Below, in pieces: positions 40,223 through 50,930 of a stretch of 64,000 nucleotides of DNA. The stretch covers positions 1 through 64,000 of the forward strand of contig NZ_JAQSCU010000019.1 in NCBI RefSeq assembly GCF_029945535.1. The letters run 5' to 3'. The DNA is from Methylotenera sp. (lineage in GTDB: Bacteria; Pseudomonadota; Gammaproteobacteria; Burkholderiales; Methylophilaceae). Under the pieces are notes generated by a model. That model saw nothing but the letters and a program-made list of their open reading frames with translations, made no database searches and was not told where the DNA came from. The stretch's first letter is position 1; every line of letters starts with the position of its first letter. The translations under genes were made by a program, and so were the position numbers.

Positions 40223-41158
40223 TCACTCTTGCCCTTGAGCAGGATCAATCTGCGTATGTTTAATAATGCTGATGCCTGAAATGGTCACCAAAGATAATGC
40301 AATAAACACCATGCCAATCAATTCATAAGTATTTGGCACTTCATTTAATTGAATCCAAGCGGCTATTACGCCGATAACTGGGGCCAACATACTTGCCATA
40401 CTTGCTACACCTGCTTGCAAACGTTGCAGCGCATATAGCCACAACACCCAAGCCAAACAGCCGCTAAATAAGACATTAAACAGCACAGCAAAAACAAAAG
40501 TTGGCGTCCACTGCATAGGTTGAGCTGGCAAAATAAAAGCAACTACGACAACTGGAATTGACCCTAGAAACATAGGCCAAGCAGTGAGGTTGAGCAAATC
40601 TAAATGAGGTGCGCGTTGATGTAACTTCTTTGAAACGATGGCGGATATGGCCCATGAAACGCCTGAACAAACCGCCAAAAACATACTAAAGCCATCTGCC
40701 TTAATATGCAGCGGATCAAAAATAAGCACCATACCAAACAAGGCAAACAACACCGCCAACCACTGCCAGCCCTGTATTTTTTCACCCAACATTGGCCAAG
40801 CGAACAACATGACCCAAAATGGCATTGTGTAAGTTAGCACCGCAGTTTTACCCGCTCCGCCCTCTACCAGCGCCCAAATCAGCACCCCAGTAAACCCACA
40901 AGACTGCAAAAGTCCTAGTACTAACATTGTAGGAAATTCTTTTAGTGCTAATGGGCGCTTAGTCAAATAAATCAGTACAAATAACACAATAGAACCAAAG
41001 AAAGTACGTATCGCCGCAAACTGAAAAGGGCTAGCAAACTGCACCGCTTGCTTCATCACCACCCAGTTATAGCCCCAAATAATCGTGAGTATAAAAAGTG
41101 CAATGAACGCTTTAACGATGAGCTTTTTCTCTTGTTTACTTTCAGTTTCTTTTTGCAT
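40223..41158 (-). CDS. EamA/DMT family transporter
   Basis: Ten hydrophobic segments; WGYNWVVMKQAVQFASPFQFAAIRTFFG. Confidence 0.9.
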   Translation of the reverse strand: MQKETESKQEKKLIVKAFIALFILTIIWGYNWVVMKQAVQFASPFQFAAIRTFFGSIVLFVLIYLTKRPLALKEFPTMLVLGLLQSCGFTGVLIWALVEGGAGKTAVLTYTMPFWVMLFAWPMLGEKIQGWQWLAVLFALFGMVLIFDPLHIKADGFSMFLAVCSGVSWAISAIVSKKLHQRAPHLDLLNLTAWPMFLGSIPVVVVAFILPAQPMQWTPTFVFAVLFNVLFSGCLAWVLWLYALQRLQAGVASMASMLAPVIGVIAAWIQLNEVPNTYELIGMVFIALSLVTISGISIIKHTQIDPAQGQE

Positions 41159-41254
41159 AAATTATTTTTTTGCAGAATTAGATGATTTTTGAATTTGCTT
41201 AGATCATTATAAGGTGTATATTTTTATGGTAGTACTAAATGTGAGGAGAACAAC

Positions 41255-41686
41255 ATGAAAACATTACAACAATTACTAGATAATAAAAAACATAAAACCG
41301 TTATTTCAATTGCTCCACATCGCCCTGTATTTGATGCCTTAGTGGTGCTTGCGGAATATAAAATAGGTGCATTACTGGTACTTGATGGCGACAAACTAGT
41401 CGGTATTTTTTCTGAACGTGATTACGCGCGGGAAATTATTCTTAAAGGCAAATCTTCAAAAACTACGCCTATTAGCGAAGTCATGTCATCCAATGTGCTC
41501 ACTGTTAAGCCTAGCGATACGGTAGAGCAAGCGATGAATATTATGTCTGATAAACATATCCGTCATTTACCTGTGCTAGAAGGTGACAAAGTCATTGGCA
41601 TGCTATCGATTGGTGACTTAGTGAAAGAAACCATTGAGTATCAGCAAACACTCATTAAGCAGCTTGAGAGCTATATTACGGGATAG
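41255..41686 (+). CDS. CBS domain-containing protein
   Basis: Two CBS motifs (VGIFSERDYAREIILKGKSSKTTPISEVMSSNVLTVKPSDTVEQAMNIMSDKHIRHLPVLEGDKVIGMLSIGDLVK). Confidence 0.95.
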   Translation: MKTLQQLLDNKKHKTVISIAPHRPVFDALVVLAEYKIGALLVLDGDKLVGIFSERDYAREIILKGKSSKTTPISEVMSSNVLTVKPSDTVEQAMNIMSDKHIRHLPVLEGDKVIGMLSIGDLVKETIEYQQTLIKQLESYITG

Positions 41687-41748
41687 GTGTTAGCTAGGCT
41701 TATCATTAAGCCAACCAGTTTTAGCACCACTTGATAATGCGCTTCAGC

Positions 41749-42285
41749 TTAGCGAGTGGTGTCATACGGCTTGCCTGAAATCATCTGCTTCAGTAGGCTC
41801 TTCTTTTGTAGCCTGGACATAAGCAAGACTGCTACTATGTGCAACATTATCAGGCCTTGCAACACATTAGAAAAAATCATGTGTAAATCGACAGGCCAAT
41901 CTTCGCCCCAATAAACATCTGTGCGACTTAGCCAACCAGTCAATGCTAACAATATAATCAGCAACCAAATAATGTAGACCGCTAGCTGTCCAAGTGGGTT
42001 ATGGCCAATATGTGGTGCAAATATTTGCGTGCGAATCTCATGAATATGCAGCTTAATACTTGCAAAAGTGGGCATATAAAATCTGGAAGAAGCTACTTTG
42101 CTTAGCCATAGTCCATAGCCAACTCTTGCAAACACTAGCGTCAAACAAAAATAACCAATAAACCGATGCCAAAAACCGGTATCGTTAAAAAAGTTGACGA
42201 GTACAAAAAGCGCTACCAGCCAATGCGTGATGCGCACAAAAACCGTCCAGACAATAGTCTGTGTTTTTGTTTCAGGAATACTCAT
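41749..42285 (-). CDS. cytochrome b561-type membrane protein
   Basis: Membrane His pattern (RITHWLVALFVLVNFF; LHMIFSNVLQGLIMLHIVAVLL). Confidence 0.85.
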   Translation of the reverse strand: MSIPETKTQTIVWTVFVRITHWLVALFVLVNFFNDTGFWHRFIGYFCLTLVFARVGYGLWLSKVASSRFYMPTFASIKLHIHEIRTQIFAPHIGHNPLGQLAVYIIWLLIILLALTGWLSRTDVYWGEDWPVDLHMIFSNVLQGLIMLHIVAVLLMSRLQKKSLLKQMISGKPYDTTR

Positions 42286-42324
42286 CAGGTTACGCTAAAT
42301 TAAGGCTTAGTCTTTAGGTGCCGC

Positions 42325-42588
42325 TTACTCTTTAAGACCTTCAGCTTTAATGATGGCTAGCGTTTTTGTATCAAAGTAAATTTCTACTTTTTTACCTTCT
42401 TTATTTCTACCGTACATTTCATAACAGTTACCATCTACCTTGAATTTTTTAATGGTGTAACCTTCGTCCGTTAATGCTTTTTTTAGGGTTTCTTCAGCAG
42501 CCCACTCGGATTTTGGGTAAACAGGGCAATCCGCAGAAGCCATTGCTTGTAGCGGAATTAAACTTAATAGTGCGAATATAAAACGCAT
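42325..42588 (-). CDS. PepSY-domain periplasmic protein
   Basis: Signal peptide; LKKALTDEGYTIKKFKVDGNCYEMYGRNKEGKKVEIYFDTKTLAIIKAE. Confidence 0.85.
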   Translation of the reverse strand: MRFIFALLSLIPLQAMASADCPVYPKSEWAAEETLKKALTDEGYTIKKFKVDGNCYEMYGRNKEGKKVEIYFDTKTLAIIKAEGLKE

Positions 42589-42665
42589 GATTTTTTCCTT
42601 AGTGTATATATCTCGAGTTAGATCTCAAGAGTTTTAGTGCAAGTAAGCGAGTATTGAACAAGCTG

Positions 42666-43346
42666 CTAAGTATCGGCCCACATACGAATCAAATTATGAT
42701 AATTACCTGTGAGTCTAATCACCGCAGCATTATCACCAACTTGCTGACGTAACGTCACTATTGCCGCATCCATATCGAATAGCAAGGTTCTTTGCGCGTC
42801 ATCTCGTATCATACTTTGCACCCAGAAAAAGCATGCTAAGCGCGCCCCGCTTGTGACAGGGCGCACATGATGCAAACTGGTGCCAGGATAAAGCACCATA
42901 TCACCCGCTGGCAATTTAACCATTTGGTGCCCATAGGTATCTTCAATTACCAACTCACCACCTTCATAGCTATCAGGATCAGCAATGAAAAGTGTGCAAG
43001 AAATATCTGTACGCACATGCAGGCCAGTAATAGCATGCGTACGCACGGCATTATCAATATGCGCACCAAAATCCATGCCTACCCGATATTGGTTAAACAA
43101 CGGCGGGTAGATTTTTTTTGGTAAAGCCGCAGAAAAGAACAGCGCATGACGGCTTAAAGCTCTTAGCACTATTTCACGCGCAGCTTCTGCATCTGGTGAA
43201 GTTTCAGGTAATTGAATATTACGTTTAACCTGTGCCGATTGCGTACCCGCAGTCACCTTACCATCTGTCCATTCGGCCTTAGCCATGAGCACTTGCAACT
43301 TTGCAAGTTCTTCAGCATTTAATACTTGGGGTACGCGCAACAACAT
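42666..43346 (-). CDS. piuC: Fe2+/2-oxoglutarate PKHD-type hydroxylase (PiuC/YbiX)
   Basis: [62 protein letters not shown]. Confidence 0.94.
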   Translation of the reverse strand: MLLRVPQVLNAEELAKLQVLMAKAEWTDGKVTAGTQSAQVKRNIQLPETSPDAEAAREIVLRALSRHALFFSAALPKKIYPPLFNQYRVGMDFGAHIDNAVRTHAITGLHVRTDISCTLFIADPDSYEGGELVIEDTYGHQMVKLPAGDMVLYPGTSLHHVRPVTSGARLACFFWVQSMIRDDAQRTLLFDMDAAIVTLRQQVGDNAAVIRLTGNYHNLIRMWADT

Positions 43347-43373
43347 TTTAAATCCTTATTCAACCCTTAATTT

Positions 43374-43401
43374 CGTCATTCCCACCTGCGCGGGAATGAC
43401 G
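43374..43401. repeat. REP-like hairpin
   Basis: CGTCATTCCC-acctgc-GCGGGAATGACG. Confidence 0.75.
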
Positions 43402-43432
43402 TGTGTGTAGTGACACAGACTATGCTTTACAA

Positions 43433-45757
43433 TTAAAACTTATATTCAGTCGTAATGATAGCTTGTCTACGATTACCTGGCACAGTGAAACCGCCATTAT
43501 CATAAACATCACCATAGTAGGTTTTATCAAACAGATTCTTAACGTTTAAACGCACCGCCCATTTCTGTGCTTCATAAGCCAGCATTGCATCCCAACGTGT
43601 ATATCCAGGCGCAATATTTGGCTTAAACTCACCATTCACAAAATTAGCGCCGGCTCCGCCACTCGGATTATAACCATAGCGTTCATCTTTAGCTTCAAAG
43701 CCTCCACCAACTTTCCAGTTACCCAAAAATTTATAGGTGGTCCACATATTAAAAGTGACAGGTGCAGTATTACGAGCTCGCTGCCCTTTATATCCCGAAT
43801 ATGCGGGTGTAATAACACCAGTCGTTGCATTCACATTTTCAGCGACTTCTAAAATTTTTGCATCCATGAATGCTAGTCCGCTGAATATCTCCCAGTTATC
43901 AGTAATATTACCAGTCACCTCAAACTCCAAACCATCAGTACGGCGCTTTTTCGTTAAAATGCTTGCGGTTGCTTCCAAATCAGTACTACGTTCCCAATCT
44001 TTGGTAGTACGGTAAAGCGCTGTTCTAAAAGACAAATCACCATCTAAGAACAGCCACTTTGCACCCAGCTCTACCGTTTTACTTCTTTCCGGTGGTTGTG
44101 GCACAACCGTCAATTGATACAAATCAGCTGTCGGGCTAAATGAATCACTGTAACTCAGGTAATAATGATTTTCTGGTGTTTGGTGCCATGACAAACCTGC
44201 TCGATAACTATTCTCACCATAACTTAACTTAGGTGATGTAGCACTTGAATACTCTGCTCGCATTTCATCACGACGTACTCCTAATAACAAATCCCAATTT
44301 CGAACAAACTCAATCGTATCCTGCACATACGCAGCATAGTTATCTGCCTGAAACTTCGATGCTGCGGCAGAGCTATAAGAATTGCGATCGTAAAATACAC
44401 CATTTACTGCGATGGCACTGCTTAGCGCATTGTTATTAGCATTGGTATTATTCAAATTTCCGTATGATAAGCCTGTTGTTGCATTAAAGCCTTGCAAGCT
44501 ATGTCGCTCGGAGTCTTCTTTCAAATACTCGAGACCTGCCAAGAATTGGTTTTTCATGCCAGCCAAATCAAATTTGGTACTAAAATCGGACTGAATCGTG
44601 TCAGTTGTATACTGCGTGCTACGCGTTGTGTTGCCGTTAGAGAGGGTAACAGTGTCAGGGTTAGTAGCAAAATTGATAACCCCTGTTCCTGTAGCCGTTG
44701 GTGCTAAAGCACCAGACGTTTGTGCCCAATAGGCACGATCATAATCAGCATGCCTGATTTGCGTACGTAGTTGGGTATCTTCAGTAAATTTATGGGTAAA
44801 TATACCGGTCGTGATACTGGTCTCACTATCATCAAAATTGCGAGCTGTACCCCAGAATGTAGAGTCATTTCCAATGCTATTGTTAATAGGTCTGGTACTA
44901 ACAAAACGAATACCATAATCCGGCACATCTCTTGTTTTGGTATAAACGTGATTTAGAAAAAATTCGTTATTAGTGCCAATACCAGTACCAACACTTAAAG
45001 CGATACCTTGACGATCAGATTCTGGTCTGTCACCTGTTGCTGGATTTTCGCGGTAAGTCTCTTCCGAGCGATCCATCACATTGACACGGATAGCAGTAGT
45101 ATCACCTAATTTTTTATTAAAATCACCTGTAAATTGATGATAATTATATTCACCAAAACTACCCGTAACTGTGTTTTTATCAGCAAGCTCAGCCATTTTA
45201 GTGACTTGGTTAATCACACCACCCGCTTGACCGCGACCGAACAACATAGCGGCAGAGCCACGAAGCACATCAACTTGCTCTAGGTTAAATGTCTCACGGT
45301 AGTATTGAGCAGTATCGCGAACACCATCTAGATAAATATCACCGAAAGTATAAAAACCGCGTAAGTTAAAGTTATCACCACCACGACCACCTTCTGCCGC
45401 ATTAAAAGTTAAGCCAGAAACATTACGCAGTGCTTCACGCAATGAACTCACTTGCTGATCTTGCATCAAGCTATGTGTAACTGTAGTAATCGCTTGTGGA
45501 ATATCGTGTGGATCTTGCAGCACTTTGCCTACGCGTGTTTTAGTGGCTTGGTAGCCATCTGCTTTTGATTCTGTATTGGTGGCATTCACCTTCACTTCAC
45601 TAAGCTCCGCTGGTGCATTTTCCGCTTTATTTACGGTGGTTGGCACTGCTTTTTCTTTGTTTGCAGTATCTTCTGCCATGCTCACTAACGGGTAAGCTGA
45701 GGCAATAGCGATTGCGACGACATTCAATGCCAGCCTAGGCATTTTTCTTGATTTCAT
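43433..45757 (-). CDS. TonB-dependent siderophore receptor (catecholate/Fiu-like)
   Basis: TKTRVGKVLQDPHDIPQAITTVTHSLMQDQQVSSLREALRNVSGLTFNAAEGGRGGDNFNLRGF; C-terminal TEYKF. Confidence 0.92.
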   Translation of the reverse strand: MKSRKMPRLALNVVAIAIASAYPLVSMAEDTANKEKAVPTTVNKAENAPAELSEVKVNATNTESKADGYQATKTRVGKVLQDPHDIPQAITTVTHSLMQDQQVSSLREALRNVSGLTFNAAEGGRGGDNFNLRGFYTFGDIYLDGVRDTAQYYRETFNLEQVDVLRGSAAMLFGRGQAGGVINQVTKMAELADKNTVTGSFGEYNYHQFTGDFNKKLGDTTAIRVNVMDRSEETYRENPATGDRPESDRQGIALSVGTGIGTNNEFFLNHVYTKTRDVPDYGIRFVSTRPINNSIGNDSTFWGTARNFDDSETSITTGIFTHKFTEDTQLRTQIRHADYDRAYWAQTSGALAPTATGTGVINFATNPDTVTLSNGNTTRSTQYTTDTIQSDFSTKFDLAGMKNQFLAGLEYLKEDSERHSLQGFNATTGLSYGNLNNTNANNNALSSAIAVNGVFYDRNSYSSAAASKFQADNYAAYVQDTIEFVRNWDLLLGVRRDEMRAEYSSATSPKLSYGENSYRAGLSWHQTPENHYYLSYSDSFSPTADLYQLTVVPQPPERSKTVELGAKWLFLDGDLSFRTALYRTTKDWERSTDLEATASILTKKRRTDGLEFEVTGNITDNWEIFSGLAFMDAKILEVAENVNATTGVITPAYSGYKGQRARNTAPVTFNMWTTYKFLGNWKVGGGFEAKDERYGYNPSGGAGANFVNGEFKPNIAPGYTRWDAMLAYEAQKWAVRLNVKNLFDKTYYGDVYDNGGFTVPGNRRQAIITTEYKF

Positions 45758-45794
45758 GGTTTTTCCTAAAAATTAAACTTGGAATTATCAAACT

Positions 45795-45824
45795 TGGCTG
45801 GCTTGCAAGTGTGCTGGCTGGCTA
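45795..45824 (-). promoter_or_regulatory. paired TGGCTGGCT[T/A] leader repeat, copy 1
   Basis: TGGCTGGCTT(45795-45804)-gcaagtgtgc-TGGCTGGCTA(45815-45824), 38 nt from the receptor start codon. Confidence 0.6.
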
Positions 45825-45884
45825 ATGAATGTTTTAATTGAGTGTTCTTACTAAAAATATCTAGCCAAAACTAGAGTATTGAAT

Positions 45885-45908
45885 GCTAATAAGAACTATT
45901 CTCAATAT
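45885..45908. promoter_or_regulatory. putative Fur box upstream of the receptor
   Basis: GCTAATAAGAACTATTCTCAATAT resembles AATAAGAATTATTCTCATT-type Fur sites. Confidence 0.55.
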
Positions 45909-45995
45909 GATAGCAAATTTAATCTTGGAAATAAAGTGTTAAGTTGAGTAAAGATTTAACTTAGTCACACGAATGAATACTAGAGAAAAGTAGAA

Positions 45996-46658
45996 TTAAC
46001 TAGACTGTATGACAAATATGATCGCCAGTAGTATTGAGCCTCCACTAAGCCCAACTAGCATTAGCCTAGAATTTCGCATTTTTGTCCAAAGCAAAACGCC
46101 TGTCATACACAGTAGGATAAGCGCACCTGCTAAGCTATCCACTAGCAATATCCAGCCATTATTCATGCCTACCCCTTTGTGCAGACGACTTAAAAATGCG
46201 AATACGTTAGCCTCTTGCCGCTTGACTGATACAAACTGGTTGCCCACCCAATACTCTGTGGTAACAGAATATTGGGCTGTATGAAAATCAACTTTCCATA
46301 ATGTGGGCTGTTGCACTTGCAAACCGTTCCATGTGACTTTTTTGCTAGGTTCAGCTTCCATTTTGCTGGCTGGCTTGGTCAAATGCAACTCACCCTGCAA
46401 CCATTGAGACAATTGCTTTGGATCGCTAAAGCCTGCACTAGGCAATTGCAGCTCAATATTAGATTTTTCATATTGAGCCAATGGCAACTTCATCACACTT
46501 CGATGGTTTAGCAAAATACCAGTAGTGCCAAATAACAAACCTAAGCCCGCACCCCATAAACCTAAAATACCATGCGTTTTACGTAACCACCGTAAAAATG
46601 CACCTCGGTTAAGAAGTGCTGGCTTAGCCACAGGACTAGTCTTTAAAATGATACTCAT
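45996..46658 (-). CDS. PepSY-associated TM helix domain protein
   Basis: RWLRKTHGILGLWGAGLGLLFGTTGILLNHR; RLHKGVGMNNGWILLVDSLAGALILLCMTGVLLW. Confidence 0.87.
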   Translation of the reverse strand: MSIILKTSPVAKPALLNRGAFLRWLRKTHGILGLWGAGLGLLFGTTGILLNHRSVMKLPLAQYEKSNIELQLPSAGFSDPKQLSQWLQGELHLTKPASKMEAEPSKKVTWNGLQVQQPTLWKVDFHTAQYSVTTEYWVGNQFVSVKRQEANVFAFLSRLHKGVGMNNGWILLVDSLAGALILLCMTGVLLWTKMRNSRLMLVGLSGGSILLAIIFVIQSS

Positions 46659-46688
46659 AGTTGTACGATACTCACGGTTAGGCTGTAA

Positions 46689-47348
46689 TTATGGTTGCAC
46701 AATGCTTAGCGTACTGACATGTCGAATAGCCTCATAAGCGTCGCCTTGATAGCTACCGGCTGTGGGTTGCACATGCACCACTTCGAGCACATATAAGCCT
46801 TTCCAAGGGCTTACAAAACTCACTTCACCACTTTCGTTTAAATCCAACTCTTGGCTCCATTGATTTGGCGCATAGATATGTAATTTACCTTTTAGCAAGG
46901 GCCTGCCATCCAGACTCACACGTACTTTGTGGTCGCCAATTGACTGAATATCTAAGCCAACAGGCAATGCGGCTGCGTTCTTATCGTCACCAATACGGGC
47001 GTAATACATTGGTTTGACTATGCCAATATTATTTTTGCGTAAGTCTTTTACCTTCATTGTTAGCTCATGTGCAACTACAGCCTGATTCACAACGGGTTGA
47101 TGCTTAGCCGCTTCTAACAGCAAGTAATTTTCTTTGCGCTGTATTTCAAGCTTAGTTAAATTAGCCAGCGCTTCTGGTGCGGCAATAGTGTCTAATCGCC
47201 CGCCTGTTTTTTCGCGCAAACCGTTATCATATTCGCCAAAATAAAGCTTAGTTTGTCCGTCCGCTTGCTCTAACCACATAAAATGCGCTGATGCTGGCAA
47301 TGCAGTGAGCGCGCTGATTAATGCAGCAATAATGTTTAATTTTTTCAT
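46689..47348 (-). CDS. DUF4198 domain periplasmic protein
   Basis: Signal peptide then AHFMWLEQADGQTKLYFGEYDNGLREKTGGRLDTIAAPEA. Confidence 0.75.
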   Translation of the reverse strand: MKKLNIIAALISALTALPASAHFMWLEQADGQTKLYFGEYDNGLREKTGGRLDTIAAPEALANLTKLEIQRKENYLLLEAAKHQPVVNQAVVAHELTMKVKDLRKNNIGIVKPMYYARIGDDKNAAALPVGLDIQSIGDHKVRVSLDGRPLLKGKLHIYAPNQWSQELDLNESGEVSFVSPWKGLYVLEVVHVQPTAGSYQGDAYEAIRHVSTLSIVQP

Positions 47349-47373
47349 GATACTTATCCTCTTTTAGCCAATA

Positions 47374-49560
47374 TTATTTAAAGTCAAAACGCAATGTTGC
47401 AAAAATGCTACGCGGATCACCTGGTAATGCGCCTGCAAATGTTGGGCTTGTGTAATAAGTTTTGTCAGTAATGTTTTTAAGATTAAGTGCGGCTTGCCAC
47501 TTTGGCTGAGCATAAGAAATTGCAGCGTCATACACGGTATAAGCTGGTATTTTGTACAAGTTCAAATTGTCAGCATACGAATCGCCTTTATGTGTTGCGC
47601 CTATGCCAAACTTCAAGCCTTTCACATCACCTGTTTGAATTTCATAACTGGCAAAAATATTAAATATTTGCTCACTAACAGCCGTAGGACGTGTGCCATA
47701 AATACTGGTAAGCGGCACGCCTAAGGCATCATTTTTTGCTAGAGTTGTTGATTTAGTTTCAGCATCCATAAATACCGCATTGGCATTTACATTCAAGCCT
47801 GCAATTGGATGTACGCCAACATCCAACTCTACCCCTTTAGACTTATCCTTACCGTCTGGTGTGCCTACTGATGCGCCTGGCAGAGTGATAATATAGTTTT
47901 CACGCTTGGTATCGAACAGTGCAACATTTAAATCAATCTTACCCTGCAAAAAACTAGATTTAGTGCCAATCTCAAACTGTTCTGAGCTTTCAGGTACATC
48001 TACTAATATATTGCCTTCAGTAGCCATATTAATAAACTTACCGTTGCTAAACCCAGTATAAAACGCTAAGTTTGCAGTAGGCTGAAACACCGCCCCCAAC
48101 GAGCCTGTCGTCAGGTCTTTGGTTTCATCCACCACTCTGGCAACATTTGCGACATTATTAACAGTGGAAACACCTTTATCTTGGTAATTCACATGGTCGT
48201 TACGCAAGCCAACACGCACTTTAATCTTCTCACCAAATGCTAGTTGATCTTGCACATAAACAGAATTAGTATCGCTGGTGAGCTCTCTATTAAAACTTTG
48301 TATTGCTAGTTTAGCTAAGCTAGCCAAGCTAACTTCAGGTACAACTGGATTTAGAATATTGGTAATATTGGCTAGTGTATAACCTTGACGCAGAGTGTCA
48401 TTTTTTGTATTTTTATATTCGTAACCAGCCAGCACAGTATGCTTTACGCTACCAGTATCTACTTTCCAAGTTAGCTCGTTTTGAAACGTGGTGTAGCGTG
48501 CATCGTCAGATTGTTGGCGTAAATTACGATTCTTAATTAGGCCTGTTGCGTTGCCACCATCACCACCCGCATTTCGAATAAAATCTAAATCACGCGTATC
48601 ATTAGAAAAGACTGTGCGCATACTAAGTGCATTGTTAATTGCCCAGTCATGCGTGGCGGTGATGCGGTTAATATGCTGCTCTGAATAATCAAATGGCGTG
48701 TAATAACGTGTTTTGTCGCTCACATTGGCAATATTAGCTTTACCATCAAACAAAATGCCGTAGTTATCTGGCTTCACTTTAATATCACGCACATCCACAT
48801 CTATCAACAGCGTTTTGTCATCCGCATAGTTAAATGCAACGCTAGGTGAGAACTCGGTAATTTCTCGACCCAAACCGCGAATACCATCGGTTTTTTCAGT
48901 ATCAACAATTAAACGACCCGTCACACCTTGCGTGATTGTGCCAGTTAAATCCATGTAAGCATCACGCGTGTTAAAGCTGCCAAATGTTGTGCCGACCTCT
49001 AAGCCATATTCAGCTTGCGGCTTCTTTGTCACCACATTAATGCTGCCACCCGGCCCACCCGAGCCAAACAATGCTGAACCAGGTCCTTTTAGCACCTCAA
49101 TACGTTCAACATCGTACATAGTGCGGAAGTAACCATTTTGCGCAGTGCCATCAGGCAAGTCATCGCGTAAGAAATTAACCGCTAAACCTCGAGAGTTGTA
49201 GTTATTAGCATAACCATAACCACCGCCATGCTGTGGCTGCACGCTGCTCACGTTGCGCATCGCCTCATTCATGGTTTGTACGCCTTGCTCACGCAAAGTC
49301 TCAACAGGCACTACAGCGACACTGGCAGGTACATCACGTAATGGCGTATCGGTTTTGCTGCCTGTATGCGCTGCATCTTGCGGGTTACCTGCACGAATAC
49401 GGTTTTGCTTAACACTCACTTCTGGCAAAGCTTCACTCTCGTTTTGTAATGCTTCTGCTATTTTCTGCTCTTCTGCCACTTTTTGTTCTTGTGCCATGGC
49501 GGCCATTGAAGACAAAGCCAGCATCACTGCCAGCGTTAAGGTTTTTTGTTGCAAATTCAT
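47374..49560 (-). CDS. TonB-dependent siderophore receptor
   Basis: TDTPLRDVPASVAVVPVETLREQGVQTMNEAMRNVSSVQPQHGGGYGYANNYNSRG; C-terminal LRFDFK. Confidence 0.93.
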   Translation of the reverse strand: MNLQQKTLTLAVMLALSSMAAMAQEQKVAEEQKIAEALQNESEALPEVSVKQNRIRAGNPQDAAHTGSKTDTPLRDVPASVAVVPVETLREQGVQTMNEAMRNVSSVQPQHGGGYGYANNYNSRGLAVNFLRDDLPDGTAQNGYFRTMYDVERIEVLKGPGSALFGSGGPGGSINVVTKKPQAEYGLEVGTTFGSFNTRDAYMDLTGTITQGVTGRLIVDTEKTDGIRGLGREITEFSPSVAFNYADDKTLLIDVDVRDIKVKPDNYGILFDGKANIANVSDKTRYYTPFDYSEQHINRITATHDWAINNALSMRTVFSNDTRDLDFIRNAGGDGGNATGLIKNRNLRQQSDDARYTTFQNELTWKVDTGSVKHTVLAGYEYKNTKNDTLRQGYTLANITNILNPVVPEVSLASLAKLAIQSFNRELTSDTNSVYVQDQLAFGEKIKVRVGLRNDHVNYQDKGVSTVNNVANVARVVDETKDLTTGSLGAVFQPTANLAFYTGFSNGKFINMATEGNILVDVPESSEQFEIGTKSSFLQGKIDLNVALFDTKRENYIITLPGASVGTPDGKDKSKGVELDVGVHPIAGLNVNANAVFMDAETKSTTLAKNDALGVPLTSIYGTRPTAVSEQIFNIFASYEIQTGDVKGLKFGIGATHKGDSYADNLNLYKIPAYTVYDAAISYAQPKWQAALNLKNITDKTYYTSPTFAGALPGDPRSIFATLRFDFK

Positions 49561-49590
49561 TGAAACTCCCTTTTTATTTAGTTATTTTAT

Positions 49591-49636
49591 TGGCTGGCTA
49601 ACTAAACATTGCGGGGCAACACTTACTGGCTGGCTA
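49591..49636 (-). promoter_or_regulatory. paired TGGCTGGCTA leader repeat, copy 2
   Basis: TGGCTGGCTA at 49591-49600 and 49627-49636; spacer contains TTGC-ggg-GCAA. Confidence 0.65.
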
Positions 49637-49701
49637 GAATTGTTTTATTTCTAGTGATTGTGAAGGTGCTCATGAGAACGCCTTCATAACAGTTCGATCT
49701 A

Positions 49702-50889
49702 TTAATAGGTGCTACTTCCTGCCTTAGTACTGGTTTCAGCTAAATAGCCTTTAACCACTTGCGCAGCAAAGCTTGAAATTTCTACTTCTGTTTTTTGTTT
49801 ACCCTCATTTAAATCCTGTGCGTAATTAAATGGTGATAAATATAGGCTGTCTTTATCAGCAGATGCACGTAGGTGAATAGGTTTATTCAACTGACTTAAA
49901 CTAGTCCACTGCTTACGCACCTCATGCCAAAATGGTTCAGTGCTTTTTAGATAAGTGTCACCCAATGCAAAGTCATAATCTTTGATACGTTCATAGCGAT
50001 CAAAACCCATTTCACGTGCAATTACAGGTGCTTTAACATCTGGTTTTGCATTAGCATCTAAAATAACCTTGTTGTTTTGCTGCTCATGCACCCAGCCAGT
50101 TGGCAAAATAATGTGTCGATTATTGCCTAGTAAGACTTGGTAATCGTTGCGCACAGTGTACTCACGTCGTGGTAATGGGCGCCATGTATCTGCACTGTTC
50201 CAATTTGAGTAATTGCCAAAATGTTGCCATGCCGCCACTCCGCCATAGCGTGGTGAATCGTCAACCTGATACACGGTTTGTGACCAAGTACCCTTTTGTT
50301 CAGCCTTTGGCACAGGCTGCGCCAGCCACGTGTTGTAGCCTTTATAAGTAAGCACTTGCTTAGGCTGATATTGCCAATCTTGGCGCCAATGTTTGGTCAC
50401 CATAGGTGGATTTTTAGTGCCGTCTTTATTCATGGTTTGCATGACTAAAATGTGCTGCAATGAAATAAAGTCTTCTTTATCTTCTAGCACATAGACTTTT
50501 TCTGTTGCCCAGCTTTGGTAAGGCGCTTTAGGTTGATAGTTTTCAGTAAAACCTGCCACTTCTATAAAGTCGAAACTCACTTTATATTCTCCAGCCATGG
50601 CTAGAATTGCGCGCCTATCTCGCTCTAAATGACTCAGATTTGGTTCTTGTAACTTTAACCAAGCTTCGCTAGGCGCTTTATCTAGTGTGACTGGTACACC
50701 TTTTGATGTACCACCACGTGGTTTTAAATCTGAACTATCGTTAAAGTTCCACGTAAAAGTGTATTGGCGTTGCTGGGTGTCGGCCGCTTGATGGCCGCTG
50801 CTGCCAGTGGTGTCCTCTGCCTGCACAGCAATAACATAAGATGCTGATAAAAGGATGGCCGCTAGTATTAAGTATTTAATTTTAAACAT
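49702..50889 (-). CDS. DUF6607-like secreted protein
   Basis: Signal peptide; KVSFDFIEVAGFTENYQPKAPYQSWATEKVYVLEDKEDFISLQHILVM...HWRQDWQYQPKQVLTYKGYNTW, family recalled but not searched. Confidence 0.65.
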   Translation of the reverse strand: MFKIKYLILAAILLSASYVIAVQAEDTTGSSGHQAADTQQRQYTFTWNFNDSSDLKPRGGTSKGVPVTLDKAPSEAWLKLQEPNLSHLERDRRAILAMAGEYKVSFDFIEVAGFTENYQPKAPYQSWATEKVYVLEDKEDFISLQHILVMQTMNKDGTKNPPMVTKHWRQDWQYQPKQVLTYKGYNTWLAQPVPKAEQKGTWSQTVYQVDDSPRYGGVAAWQHFGNYSNWNSADTWRPLPRREYTVRNDYQVLLGNNRHIILPTGWVHEQQNNKVILDANAKPDVKAPVIAREMGFDRYERIKDYDFALGDTYLKSTEPFWHEVRKQWTSLSQLNKPIHLRASADKDSLYLSPFNYAQDLNEGKQKTEVEISSFAAQVVKGYLAETSTKAGSSTY

Positions 50890-50930
50890 TTAATGCCTCT
50901 TGATATGAAGTGTTAATCACTAGATTTATA

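Noticed and set aside
46365-46378. Extra TGGCTGGCTT occurrence
   Set aside because: Single copy inside the PepSY coding sequence, without a partner repeat; not counted as part of the leader motif family.
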